Assembly: GCA_028820215.1 (NCBI GenBank) | Contig: JAPPKD010000377.1 | Location: 1-38,649 of the forward strand | Length of the DNA: 38,649 nucleotides | Origin: Spirochaetaceae bacterium | GTDB lineage: Bacteria; Spirochaetota; Spirochaetia; SZUA-6; Bin103 | Reading direction: 5' to 3' | In this document: positions 24,834 to 32,554 of the stretch, piece by piece | How the letters are laid out: the number at the start of each line of letters is the position of its first letter | Position numbering within the stretch: the first letter of the stretch is position 1 | The notes under the pieces: generated by a model | Databases searched by the model: none | What the model was told of the DNA's origin: nothing | What the model saw: the letters and a program-made list of their open reading frames with translations, nothing else | Translations under genes and position numbers: made by a program

Positions 24834-25015
24834 AGAGGCGAGACCTCATTCGTCACCTTGAACAGAACGGCTGCCAACTACTCCGAGAAGGAAGCAACCA
24901 CACCATTTTCGTCAACCGCAGAACTCGGAGAGCCTCGGCAGTGCCGAGACATCGTGAATTGAACAGATTCATCGCCCTCAAAATCTGTAGAGACCTGGAA
25001 ATCGCGCCGCCATGA
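24830..25015 (+). CDS. hicA: HicA family mRNA interferase toxin
   Basis: The 61-residue protein has a double-stranded RNA-binding-like fold and the catalytic His24 in REGSNHTIFVN. The N-terminal KRRDLIRHLEQNGCQLLREG and the C-terminal helix LNRFIALKICRDLEI are standard for HicA. It is full length with no visible damage, so the module is likely active. Translation is coupled to hicB through the 4-base overlap. It ends 22 bases from the convergent SRPBCC gene. Confidence 0.88.
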   Translation: MKRRDLIRHLEQNGCQLLREGSNHTIFVNRRTRRASAVPRHRELNRFIALKICRDLEIAPP

Positions 25016-25037
25016 TCATCGTGTGCCGAGCACGGCC

Positions 25038-25463
25038 TCAGCCGGCCTCCACGACCTTCTTGAGTTGCTTGAGCTGGACGCCGTCGGCGCTGCGGATCGC
25101 CCGCCGGATGAGTGGCGACATCACCAGGAGCAGCAGCCCGCGGAAGCGGCACTCGGCCACCAGCGTCACGCGGGTAGCGGCGTCACCGGCCGGCTGCAGT
25201 TCGTAGGTGTAGTCGGCGGTCACGCCGCCCTGAACCGACCGCAGCACGATCGAGCGCCCCGCATCGCAGCGGGCGATGACCGACGTCCGCTCCGCGTTCC
25301 GGGCATGGAAGCGGATCTCCGTGCCCGCCGCGGTCTCGCCCTGAGCCTCCATCCGGTCGACGCCGGGCATCCACCGGTGGGCGTTGCTCCAGTCGGTGAG
25401 GGCCTCCCACACCTCTCCTGCCGGTCTCTCGATCGTCTCCGCGACCGCAAACGTCGGTGCCAT
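25038..25463 (-). CDS. SRPBCC (polyketide cyclase/START-like) family protein
   Basis: The 141-residue helix-grip protein opens FAVAETIERPAGEVWEALTDWSNAHRWMPGVDRME, the standard SRPBCC start. Beta strands with FHARNAERTSVIARC and TRVTLVAECRF follow, and the long C-terminal helix begins at PLIRRAIRSADGVQLKQL. Such proteins bind hydrophobic ligands, and no catalytic assignment is possible. AAAGGAGG lies 7 bases before ATG 25463, a near-ideal ribosome site. It is on the same strand as the AraC regulator 66 bases upstream and could be transcribed with it. Confidence 0.82.
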   Translation of the reverse strand: MAPTFAVAETIERPAGEVWEALTDWSNAHRWMPGVDRMEAQGETAAGTEIRFHARNAERTSVIARCDAGRSIVLRSVQGGVTADYTYELQPAGDAATRVTLVAECRFRGLLLLVMSPLIRRAIRSADGVQLKQLKKVVEAG

Positions 25464-25529
25464 CCATTCCTCCTTTCACGCCCACCGTACGCGCGCCGCC
25501 GAGTCCCGTATTGTATGGACTTCACCGGC

Positions 25530-26441
25530 TCACCGTTCGGGGACGAATCCCACCGCATCGTCGATTTCGTCCGCGCTGAAGGCAGCGCGCTGGGCCGCGA
25601 GGTACCGCGACGGAGGCACGCCGGTGTGGCGCTTGAAGTCCCGGATCAGGTGCGATTGGTCGAACCAGCCGAGTTCGGCGGCACGGTCCGACCAATCGAT
25701 CTCTCCACGCACGTCGATGCCGGCCAGCAGGCGCCGCATCCGCAGCAGCCGCGCCAGAGCGCGGGGGCTGAGCCCGACGATTCGACCGAGCTCGCGGTCC
25801 AGATGTCCATGGGAGACGCCGAGCTCGACGGCGATGTCGGCGATCGGCCGCCTCGGCTCGGATTCCAGCATCGCCACCGCCTGCTCACAGCGATCGAGAC
25901 CCGCGACCTCGCCCTGGTTGGCCGCGAGATGGTCCGCCACGAAGTCGAGCATCTCCTCCGGGCGCGTGCACGCGAGCAGACCGGCCCTGAGGTCAGCCGC
26001 GGCCGGCCACGCTGATTCCAGGTCGATGGTGCGGCCGCGGATCGTCGATGGACGGACCCCGAACAGCGCCTCGCAACCGATGGGGGTCGACACGATGCCC
26101 ACCGCGAACGTCTCCCCGGTCGGCTCGTTGATCACCGGGCGGTCGTGAGGTCCGATCAGAAACCCGCGATCGGCTCGCAGCCTCGGGCCGTCGCCGTCGT
26201 TCGGCGTCTGGAGGATCGGATCGCCCAACACGAAGACCGCCACCGAGGATCCGGTCGGCGCGATCTTCTCGCGGGTGTAGGTGATCTGGCCTCTCGCGTA
26301 CCAGATCGATTCGACCAGGCGGCCGAGCGGGTGTGCCGGCCGATGGCTGCGGAAGTCGAACTCGCATGGCCCAGTGTCCGCCGGCGGAGGTCCGGCATTC
26401 TCGGCCTCGGATCGATGCAATGCGTTCCCTTTCAAGATCAT
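25530..26441 (-). CDS. AraC family transcriptional regulator
   Basis: The 303-residue protein has an N-terminal beta-rich sensing domain (residues 25-150, with YTREKIAPTGSSVAVFVLGDP) and a C-terminal AraC double helix-turn-helix (residues 185-290: RPIADIAVELGVSHGHLDRELGRIVGLSPRAL, then AAELGWFDQSHLIRDFKRHTGVPPSRY). It overlaps the upstream alpha/beta hydrolase gene by 4 bases (ATGA) and so ends a chain headed by a MocR regulator. Its target is unknown, and the SRPBCC gene just downstream is a candidate. Confidence 0.88.
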   Translation of the reverse strand: MILKGNALHRSEAENAGPPPADTGPCEFDFRSHRPAHPLGRLVESIWYARGQITYTREKIAPTGSSVAVFVLGDPILQTPNDGDGPRLRADRGFLIGPHDRPVINEPTGETFAVGIVSTPIGCEALFGVRPSTIRGRTIDLESAWPAAADLRAGLLACTRPEEMLDFVADHLAANQGEVAGLDRCEQAVAMLESEPRRPIADIAVELGVSHGHLDRELGRIVGLSPRALARLLRMRRLLAGIDVRGEIDWSDRAAELGWFDQSHLIRDFKRHTGVPPSRYLAAQRAAFSADEIDDAVGFVPER

Positions 26442-27133
26442 CGGCGGCGCCGCTCTCCGATTCGCGTCCCGACACGGACGAGCATCCCGGCCATCCGTGC
26501 CGGATCGTTCAGCGGGTGGAAGTGACTCGACTCATGCCGCTCGGTAACCCATCCCCTCGCCGCGGCGATGTCGAACGAATCCTGGTACTGCCCGGTGAGA
26601 AGCACGTATCCGTGATCTCGCTCCGCCGCTCCGACCCCAATCGGTATCGGCTCTTCATAGACGCAGAGCGGCGTAGGCCGCAATTCCTCGACGAAGCGCC
26701 TGCGGACATCCGCGCACACAAGGGTGGACTGCAAGTCCGCCTCGCTCCAGAGAACCGGCAGCATGCCGGATGTCGCCTCTGCTCGAAACGCAGCGAGCGC
26801 CTCCGGGGGAAACTGATCGAAACGGCTCTTCCCCTGTTCGGGCAGATCGCAGTCCACGAAGATCATGGCTGGCGAAAGAGCCATGTCCACGCGCAGCGCC
26901 GCAAGCAAGGCACCGGCTCCACTGTGCGCCACCAGGAACACATCCGGATCCGACACGTCCGGAAGCTGGTCCGCGATCTGATCGACGTGCAGCCGGACAT
27001 AGCTTCCGGCATGGTCCGCCGGGCTGGTGATCCGCGGCGTGATCGCAGCGCAGCCGGTCGATGTCAACGCTGCCGCCGTCGGCTTCCAGAACAGCGGTCC
27101 GACCAGAGGGCTGTGAATCAGTATGAAGGTCAT
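26438..27133 (-). CDS. Alpha/beta hydrolase
   Basis: The 231-residue protein has the alpha/beta hydrolase start FILIHSPLVGPLFWKPTAAAL. The nucleophile elbow AHSGAGALL has Ser at about residue 71, and the C-terminal SSHFHPLNDP carries the catalytic His. The GXSXG pattern reads H-S-G-A-G, lacking the usual first Gly. An acidic candidate lies in the FVDCDLPEQG segment. Substrate unknown. It is overlapped by 4 bases at both ends, by the adenosine-deaminase fragment upstream and AraC downstream, so all are co-translated in principle. Confidence 0.75.
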   Translation of the reverse strand: MTFILIHSPLVGPLFWKPTAAALTSTGCAAITPRITSPADHAGSYVRLHVDQIADQLPDVSDPDVFLVAHSGAGALLAALRVDMALSPAMIFVDCDLPEQGKSRFDQFPPEALAAFRAEATSGMLPVLWSEADLQSTLVCADVRRRFVEELRPTPLCVYEEPIPIGVGAAERDHGYVLLTGQYQDSFDIAAARGWVTERHESSHFHPLNDPARMAGMLVRVGTRIGERRRR

Positions 27134-27351
27134 CTCATGGATGCCACGCGTATCGCGTCAAGCTCGTCGGCTGAGAAAGCGCCGGCGTCGTACAGGTTCA
27201 GGTACTCCTGCGAGACGCTCTGACCGAAGATCATGGGATCGTCCGTATTGAGCGTCACGTCGACACCGTGGTCGACGAGCACGCGCACGGGATGTGATGT
27301 GAGGCTGGACACGGGCGCAATCTCCCGCGTGATCGGCTCGATCGAGATCAT
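27130..27351 (-). pseudogene. Adenosine deaminase C-terminal fragment (73 codons)
   Basis: The frame encodes REIAPVSSLTSHPVRVLVDHG, then VTLNTDDPMIFGQSVSQEY and FSADELDAIRVASMR. These match the last barrel strands of adenosine/AMP deaminases (family pattern NTDDP followed by a Phe-Gly). NTDDP retains the metal- and substrate-binding Asp pair, but the N-terminal HxH, the central His/Glu and about 80% of the protein are missing. It is joined by ATGA overlaps to the MocR gene upstream and the hydrolase downstream, unexpectedly neat for a dead fragment. It is either a deletion relic or a retained small protein. Confidence 0.65.
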
Positions 27352-28850
27352 GACGTCTCCGCCCGGATGACGCGCTCAAGGCGCTGCACGACCTGCCTCA
27401 TCTCGTCCTCCGGAACGGCAGCGTACCCGAGGTGCAGGCCCGGGCGCGCGCCCGGGCCCAGCCAGTAGGGGGAGAGGGGCCGCAGGGCGAGGCCGGCGCG
27501 GCGGCCGGCTTCGGCGACGGCGCGGTCGTCCACGCCATCGGCAAGCCACCCTGCGACCTGCATGCCCGAGTCGGTCGGCGCGGGCTCAATCGTTCCGGAA
27601 AGATGCTCGCGCACCAGCTTGAACATCAGGGCCTGGCGCTGCGCGTAGCGATTCCGCATCCGCCGGACGTGGGCGCCGTAGTGACCGGCGTCGATGAACT
27701 CCGCGAGCGCGCCCTGCACCGGCTGCGGCGCCGTCTGTCCCGTGTTCCGGACCGCGTTGGCGAAGGCAGCTTGCTGGCCTTCCGGGACGATGAGGTAGCC
27801 CACCCGCAGCGCGGGGAGCATCGTCTTCGCGAAGGTGCCGACGTAGACCACCCGGCCGTGGCGGTCGAGCCCCTGTACGGAGGCGATCGGCCGGCCGCGG
27901 TAGCGGTACTCGCTGTCGTAGTCGTCCTCGATCACGAAGGCGCCGGCGCGTTCCGCCCAGTCGAGCAGCAGCAGGCGGCGCTCCAACACCAGGGTCGACC
28001 CCATGGGGTACTGGCACGAAGGCGTGATATAGGCCAATCGAGCGCCGGGGCAGCGCTCCTCGCCGACCTCGACGTCCATTCCCTGCGCATCGACCGGTAC
28101 CGGTTCGATCAGAGCGCCCGCGGCGACCAGCGCCGCCCGCGCGCCGAGGTAACCCGGCTCCTCCAGCCATGCCCGATCCCCGGGATCGAGGAGCAGACGC
28201 GCGGTCAGGTCGAGGGCGGCCTGGGCGCCGGTCACGACGATAACCCGTTCCGGGGAGCACTCCACGCCGCGCGCCGCCGCGACGTAGCCGGCGATGGCGG
28301 AGCGCAGCCGCGGGTCGCCGGCGGCGTCGGCGTATCCGAGCCGTTCCATCTCCGACGAGCGCGCGTGGCGGGCCACGATCCGCGCCCACGTGCGATGCGG
28401 GAACGCCGCGATGTCGGGCAGTCCGGTCTGGAACGCGCCGTGGGCAAACGATCCCCGCGGCACGCCGGACAGCACCCCGCCCCGCTCGGAGAGAGCGCCA
28501 GGCCCGGTGGCGGTTGACGAATCCGAACGCCCGCCGGCGTCCTGCCGATTGCGCGGCAGCGACCGGCGGATCACCTGGGCGTCCACCTCCGCGACGCAGG
28601 TGCCGGCGCCGACCCGGGAGGAGACGAAGCCCTCGTCGGCAAGCTGATCGAAGACGGCGATCACGGTGTTCCGCGCGACACCCAACTCGCTCGCCGCCGC
28701 CCGGGTCGAGGGGAGTCGCGTGCCCGGCTCGAGCCGCCCGGACAGGATGGCCGCCCGCAGGTTCCGGTAGATCTGCCGATACAGCGGCTCCCCAGAGGCG
28801 CGGTCGGGCGCGACATCCGGGGGCAACTGGTGGATGTCTCTCATGGGCAC
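27348..28850 (-). CDS. MocR/GabR-type regulator (GntR wHTH plus aminotransferase domain)
   Basis: The 500-residue protein has a GntR winged helix at about residues 15-85 (LYRQIYRNLRAAILSGRLEPGTRLPSTRAAASELGVARNTV) joined to a fold-type-I aminotransferase domain at 130-500. PLP markers are visible: YADAAGDPRLRSAIAGY, VIEDDYDSEYRY, and the PLP-binding Lys in YVGTFAKTMLPALRVGY. MocR regulators sense PLP or amino-acid adducts and often control a divergent gene, here the PPOX flavoprotein. The start may be GTG 28850 or ATG 28844; neither has a clear ribosome site. It heads a chain of overlapping genes down to AraC. Confidence 0.9.
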   Translation of the reverse strand: MPMRDIHQLPPDVAPDRASGEPLYRQIYRNLRAAILSGRLEPGTRLPSTRAAASELGVARNTVIAVFDQLADEGFVSSRVGAGTCVAEVDAQVIRRSLPRNRQDAGGRSDSSTATGPGALSERGGVLSGVPRGSFAHGAFQTGLPDIAAFPHRTWARIVARHARSSEMERLGYADAAGDPRLRSAIAGYVAAARGVECSPERVIVVTGAQAALDLTARLLLDPGDRAWLEEPGYLGARAALVAAGALIEPVPVDAQGMDVEVGEERCPGARLAYITPSCQYPMGSTLVLERRLLLLDWAERAGAFVIEDDYDSEYRYRGRPIASVQGLDRHGRVVYVGTFAKTMLPALRVGYLIVPEGQQAAFANAVRNTGQTAPQPVQGALAEFIDAGHYGAHVRRMRNRYAQRQALMFKLVREHLSGTIEPAPTDSGMQVAGWLADGVDDRAVAEAGRRAGLALRPLSPYWLGPGARPGLHLGYAAVPEDEMRQVVQRLERVIRAETS

Positions 28851-28888
28851 AAATGGTTCTATAAGATAGACGATATTGGATCTTTTCC

Positions 28889-28910
28889 TGGTATCAAAAG
28901 CGATGGTATC
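28889..28910. promoter_or_regulatory. Direct TGGTATC repeats, likely MocR operator
   Basis: TGGTATC occurs at 28889-28895 and 28904-28910, 15 bases apart, in the 113-base gap between the divergent MocR and PPOX genes. The reverse complement contains ATACCA, the direct-repeat half-site reported for B. subtilis GabR. A weaker TGGTTCT lies at 28854-28860. The assignment as operator is inference from family knowledge and position. Confidence 0.5.
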
Positions 28911-28963
28911 TGACAGGCACCTTGCTTGTGGAGAGCTGCCTGCAGGGATGCGAGGAGGTGCCC

Positions 28964-29638
28964 GTGAACGACGCAGCCGAGATCTACGCCCCCACCGAGC
29001 GCAGCCGCGTGCGCCGGAGTCCGAAGCGCGCCTCGTACGACCGCGACACCGTGCACGCGATCATCGACCAGGCACTCGTCTGCCACGTCGGCTTCGTCGC
29101 CGGCGACGCGCCACGGGTCCTGCCCACGGCGATCGCACGCATCGGCGAGTGCGTGTACGTGCACGGCAACCGCGACAGCACGATGCTGCGGGCGCTCGCG
29201 AGCGGCGCGCCGGCGTGCATCACCATCACCCATCTGGACGGACTGGTCGTGGCCCGCTCCGCGTTCCACTCGTCCATGAACTACCGCTCCGTGGTCATCC
29301 ACGCGCACGGGCGCGCCGTCCACGGCGCGCGCAAGCGCCGCGCCCTCGACGCTCTGGTCGAGAGCCTGATCCCGGGACGCACCGGCGATGTGCGCCCGCC
29401 GACCGCCGAGGAGCTGGCCATCACCTCCGTAATCGAGTTCCGGCTGGAGGAGGTGTCCGCCAAGACGCGCTCCGGACCGCCGGTCGACAGCAAGGCCGAC
29501 TACCTCCTGCCCTTCTGGGGAGGAATCGTGCCGCTGCGCACGGTCGCTGGCGCGCCCGCAAGCGACGATGCGGCGGTCCGCGCGCGGATCGCGCCGCCGC
29601 CGTACCTGGTCGGGGAACATGCCAACGGGGGCCGCTGA
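28964..29638 (+). CDS. Pyridoxamine 5'-phosphate oxidase-family flavoprotein (NimA-like)
   Basis: The 224-residue split-barrel FMN-binding protein opens with the SPKRASYDRDTVHAIIDQALVCHVGFV helix and strand. The flavin-site segment VLPTAIARIGECVYVHGN follows, then ITITHLDGLVVARSAFHSSMNYRSVVIHA. This matches small PPOX-type proteins related to nitroimidazole reductases, often divergent from MocR genes. GTG 28964 is chosen because GAGGAGG lies at 28951-28957, 6 bases before it; a TTG at 28922 would include the operator region's neighbour. The electron acceptor or substrate is unknown. Confidence 0.85.
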   Translation: MNDAAEIYAPTERSRVRRSPKRASYDRDTVHAIIDQALVCHVGFVAGDAPRVLPTAIARIGECVYVHGNRDSTMLRALASGAPACITITHLDGLVVARSAFHSSMNYRSVVIHAHGRAVHGARKRRALDALVESLIPGRTGDVRPPTAEELAITSVIEFRLEEVSAKTRSGPPVDSKADYLLPFWGGIVPLRTVAGAPASDDAAVRARIAPPPYLVGEHANGGR

Positions 29639-29765
29639 CGGCGAGGGCCCGTGCGCGGCGGCTTGCCCACCTGGCCGACATCCTCGGCGCGCCCTGATGC
29701 GTGGACACTGCGCGCCTCCTCCGCTACGGTGCGGGACCGCGACCGAGCCGCGGGGAGGGGTTGCC

Positions 29766-30539
29766 GTGAAACTTGGATTCGTCACGTACCAGATCGGTGC
29801 CGAGTGGGACGTTCCCACGCTCATCAGCATGTGCAACGCCACAGGCATGTCCGGCGTCGAGCTCCGCACCACCCACGCGCACGGCGTGGAGGTGGAGCTG
29901 AGCGCGGCCGAGCGAGCGGAGGTACGGCAGAGGTTCGCCGATGGCGGCGTGGAGATCGCCGGCTTGGGCAGCGCCTTCGAGTACCATGCCGTCGATCCGG
30001 CGGTCGTGCGCGAGAACATCGACGGCACCATCGCCTATGCGCAGCTCGCCGCCGACCTGGGCTGTCCCGGAATCAAGGTGCGGCCCAACGGCCTGCAGAC
30101 CGAGGCGGGCATTCCCGAGGAGAAGACCCTGGAGCAGATCGGGCTGGCCGTCCGCGAGTGCGCGCAAGCGGCCGCTGACCTGGGCGTCGCGGTCCGGGTC
30201 GAGGTGCACGGCCGCGAGACGCAGGAGCCGCACCGGATGCGCACCATCATCGACCACGCCGACCACGACAACGCCTATCTCTGCTGGAACTCGAACCCGG
30301 GCGAGCCCGTGAACGGCTCCATCGACGAAGCCTACGGGCTGCTGCGCCACAAGATCGGACTCGTGCACATCAACGAGCTGCACACCGACTACCCGTGGCG
30401 CGACCTGTTCGCGAAGCTCCAGCGCGACGGCTACACCGGCTACACGCTCGCCGAGATCCAGGGCAACGCCGACGGGGAGCGCCTGCTCCGCTACTACCGA
30501 GCGCTCTGGGAGGCGTACCAGCCCCCGGCTACCGCCTGA
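29766..30539 (+). CDS. Sugar phosphate isomerase/epimerase-like TIM-barrel protein
   Basis: The 257-residue xylose-isomerase-like barrel has strand-end residues consistent with a metal site: MSGVELRTTHAHG, VEVHGRETQEPHRM with Glu and His, YLCWNSNPGE, LVHINELH and a final Glu in TLAEIQG. GTG 29766 is selected by GGGGAGGGG about 5 bases upstream. The longer frame upstream overlaps the PPOX gene and lacks family features. The Asp usually present in the fourth metal position appears as Asn (WNSNPG). Its 3' end overlaps the convergent GNAT gene by 11 bases. Confidence 0.8.
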   Translation: MKLGFVTYQIGAEWDVPTLISMCNATGMSGVELRTTHAHGVEVELSAAERAEVRQRFADGGVEIAGLGSAFEYHAVDPAVVRENIDGTIAYAQLAADLGCPGIKVRPNGLQTEAGIPEEKTLEQIGLAVRECAQAAADLGVAVRVEVHGRETQEPHRMRTIIDHADHDNAYLCWNSNPGEPVNGSIDEAYGLLRHKIGLVHINELHTDYPWRDLFAKLQRDGYTGYTLAEIQGNADGERLLRYYRALWEAYQPPATA

Positions 30540-30981
30540 TCGTCTCCGCACGCACCGTGCCGGCGTAGAACTTGTAGCGCTGGTGCTGCCGCAGCCCCAG
30601 CTCTTCGTAAAACCTCGCCGCGGGCGTCGTCTTGTTGGCGATCAGGGAGATGGAGGCCCGCGTGCCTCCGAGCGAGTCGAGCAGGTGACGGATGAGTCCG
30701 CGACCGCGCCCTGACCGCCTCCGATCGGCCCGCACGAACAGTTCCTGGATGTAGTAGTTGACGCGGTTCCGCCAGGGGTAGCAGTAGCCGAACATCGCTC
30801 CGGTCACCTCCTCGCCGTCGAGCACCAGCAGGCAGTGCTCGGGGTCGAACCGCCAGAACCGTTCGAGATAGGTGAGCGCCTGTGCAGCACTCCAGGACTC
30901 CCGGTACGGCGGCTCGGCGAACACCTCGCGGAACAGCCGCGCGCAGTCCTCCAGGTCCTCGCGCGCGATGGGACGTATCAC
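30529..30981 (-). CDS. GNAT family N-acetyltransferase
   Basis: The 150-residue acetyltransferase opens VIRPIAREDLEDCARLFREVF. The core VNYYIQELFVRADRRRSGRGRGLIRHLLD carries the acetyl-CoA pyrophosphate loop (R-R-S-G-R-G-R-G), and ISLIANKTTPAARFYEELGLRQ is the standard C-terminal motif. GTG 30981 is the only sensible start after the preceding stop at 30996; no ribosome site is evident, so coupling to the TIM-barrel gene upstream is likely. Substrate unknown. Confidence 0.8.
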   Translation of the reverse strand: MIRPIAREDLEDCARLFREVFAEPPYRESWSAAQALTYLERFWRFDPEHCLLVLDGEEVTGAMFGYCYPWRNRVNYYIQELFVRADRRRSGRGRGLIRHLLDSLGGTRASISLIANKTTPAARFYEELGLRQHQRYKFYAGTVRAETIRR

Positions 30982-30995
30982 CGGGTCATGGGACG

Positions 30996-31838
30996 TCAGG
31001 CGACCGAGTCCCTCGCTGCCGCAAGGGCGGCATAGCAGCGTTCCGCCGCATCCCAGGGATCGTAGTCGGGACGCTTCCAGATCATGGCGCTCACCTCGGC
31101 GGTCACCGCGATGTCCGTGCGGTGCCCAACCACCAGGCGGAAGTACTCGCCCAGGTCCAGGCTCCCCTCGCCGGGAAGCTGAAAGACGACGTTGCCGTCG
31201 ACGTCGAGGTACCCGTCCTTGACGTGGATGTGCACGGCGTGCGGCAGGCACAGATCGACACTGTGGCGGAGATCCATCCCCTGCACGTGGAAGTGGCTGA
31301 TGTCGAAGTTGATGCGCAGCGCCGGATGATCGGTCCGCTCCATGAGCCAGACCGCCTTCTCCGGAGCGTCCAGGGCGCCGCCCACGTGCGGCTCGGCCGC
31401 AAGGATCACGCCGTGATCGCGGGCGATGTCTGCAAGCTCCAGCAGCGAGGCCGCGATCCGCTCCCGCCCTCCGTCCCATGGGGGGCTCGAGCCCGCGGGC
31501 GGCGAGCTGAACACCGCCGGCCCGTCGTCCAGCCACAGGTCGCGGGCCAGGCCGCAGATGGCCCGGAACCGCTCCAGCATCGCCGGCCGGCCGGCGCCCT
31601 CCTCGGCGAGCGGCAGGAGCGCCATCACCGCCGACAGGTCGAAGCCCAGGTCGCGAATGGTGCCTGCGAGCCGCTTGCGGTCCTCGCGGTCCATCAGGTC
31701 CGGCGCGGTCGCCCAGCCCTCCTCGCCCATGATCTCGACCGACTCGTAGCCGAGCGCGCGCAGCCGTGGCAGCGCCTCGTACAAGTCCAGCTTCTGCATG
31801 GCGTAGGTGCCGTATCCCAGCTTCATCTGACTGCTCAT
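30996..31838 (-). CDS. Xylose isomerase-like TIM-barrel protein
   Basis: The 280-residue sugar-isomerase/epimerase-like barrel begins MKLGYGTYAMQKLDLYEALPRLRALGYESVEIMGEEGW. Candidate metal ligands are in ILAAEPHVGG, RINFDISHFHVQG, HIHVKDGYLD and VTAEVSAMIW. ATG 31838 overlaps the stop of the DJ-1/PfpI gene (ATGA), so the two are coupled. The proline- and glycine-rich stretch in the middle (SSPPAGSSPPWDGGRER) is probably a loop over the active site. The reaction is not predictable. Confidence 0.8.
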   Translation of the reverse strand: MSSQMKLGYGTYAMQKLDLYEALPRLRALGYESVEIMGEEGWATAPDLMDREDRKRLAGTIRDLGFDLSAVMALLPLAEEGAGRPAMLERFRAICGLARDLWLDDGPAVFSSPPAGSSPPWDGGRERIAASLLELADIARDHGVILAAEPHVGGALDAPEKAVWLMERTDHPALRINFDISHFHVQGMDLRHSVDLCLPHAVHIHVKDGYLDVDGNVVFQLPGEGSLDLGEYFRLVVGHRTDIAVTAEVSAMIWKRPDYDPWDAAERCYAALAAARDSVA

Positions 31839-32425
31839 GCCGCCTCCTCCATGCGCGTGCGCTCCGCGTGCAGCAGCGCCATCCAGTGCTGCATGTAGCG
31901 GCCGTGGTCGTGCCACGTGCGGCCGGACACCAGGTTGCCGTCGACCGCCCACGGCTCCTCGGAATAGATCCCGCCGCACACTTCCAGGTCGAACCGGCAC
32001 TTGGGCACGCACGCCATCGTCCGCCCCTTCACCACCCCGGCGTAGGCCGGGATCTCCACGCCGTGGCAGACCGAGGCCACCGGCTTGTCGCGCTCGAAGA
32101 AGTGGCGGGTGATCCGCACCAGATCCGGTTCGTAGCGGATGTACTCGGGCGCGCGCCCGCCGGAGAAGAAGAGCCCGACGTAGTCCTCGGGCCGCACGTC
32201 GGCGAAGGCCACCTCCGCCTGGATGGTGTAGCCCTCGTACTCGCGCGTGATCTCCCAGCCGCTCTGCGGGATCTCGTGCAGCACCATCTGGTAGCGCCGC
32301 CGCTCCGGGCCGGCGACCACCGGCCGGAACCCCTCCTCCTGCACGCGCAGGAACGGATAGAGCGTGTCCACCGTCTCGGTGGCGTCGCCGACGATGATCA
32401 GCACGCCGTCTGCCTCTGTTGCCAT
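31835..32425 (-). CDS. DJ-1/PfpI family protein
   Basis: The 196-residue flavodoxin-like protein carries the nucleophile elbow VASVCHGVEI, with Cys120-His121, and the preceding GLFFSGGRAPEYIR loop typical of PfpI/DJ-1 members. These include cysteine peptidases, glyoxalases, deglycases and isocyanide hydratases. GGAGGAGG lies 6 bases before ATG 32425, a strong ribosome site. It heads the minus-strand set with the TIM barrel and GNAT. It is divergent from the epimerase gene, with 129 bases between the starts. Confidence 0.85.
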   Translation of the reverse strand: MATEADGVLIIVGDATETVDTLYPFLRVQEEGFRPVVAGPERRRYQMVLHEIPQSGWEITREYEGYTIQAEVAFADVRPEDYVGLFFSGGRAPEYIRYEPDLVRITRHFFERDKPVASVCHGVEIPAYAGVVKGRTMACVPKCRFDLEVCGGIYSEEPWAVDGNLVSGRTWHDHGRYMQHWMALLHAERTRMEEAA

Positions 32426-32554
32426 ACGAGCCTCCTCCGCGCTCTTCGAAGCCCAAGCGTACTTCGGCGCCGAAGCGGATGGCGAGCGTGCCCCGCGGGC
32501 GGTAGACGGTCCGCGCGCCGCAGCCTATCGTCGGCGGGCGCACCACCACCCGAT

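Noticed and set aside
28859..30031. 390-codon minus-strand frame opposite the PPOX and TIM-barrel genes
   Set aside because: It spans two well-supported plus-strand genes and their operator region, with shadow-like composition.
31766..32554. Upstream extension of the epimerase frame
   Set aside because: It is antisense to the DJ-1/PfpI gene and lacks any domain; the Rossmann strand starts at ATG 32555.
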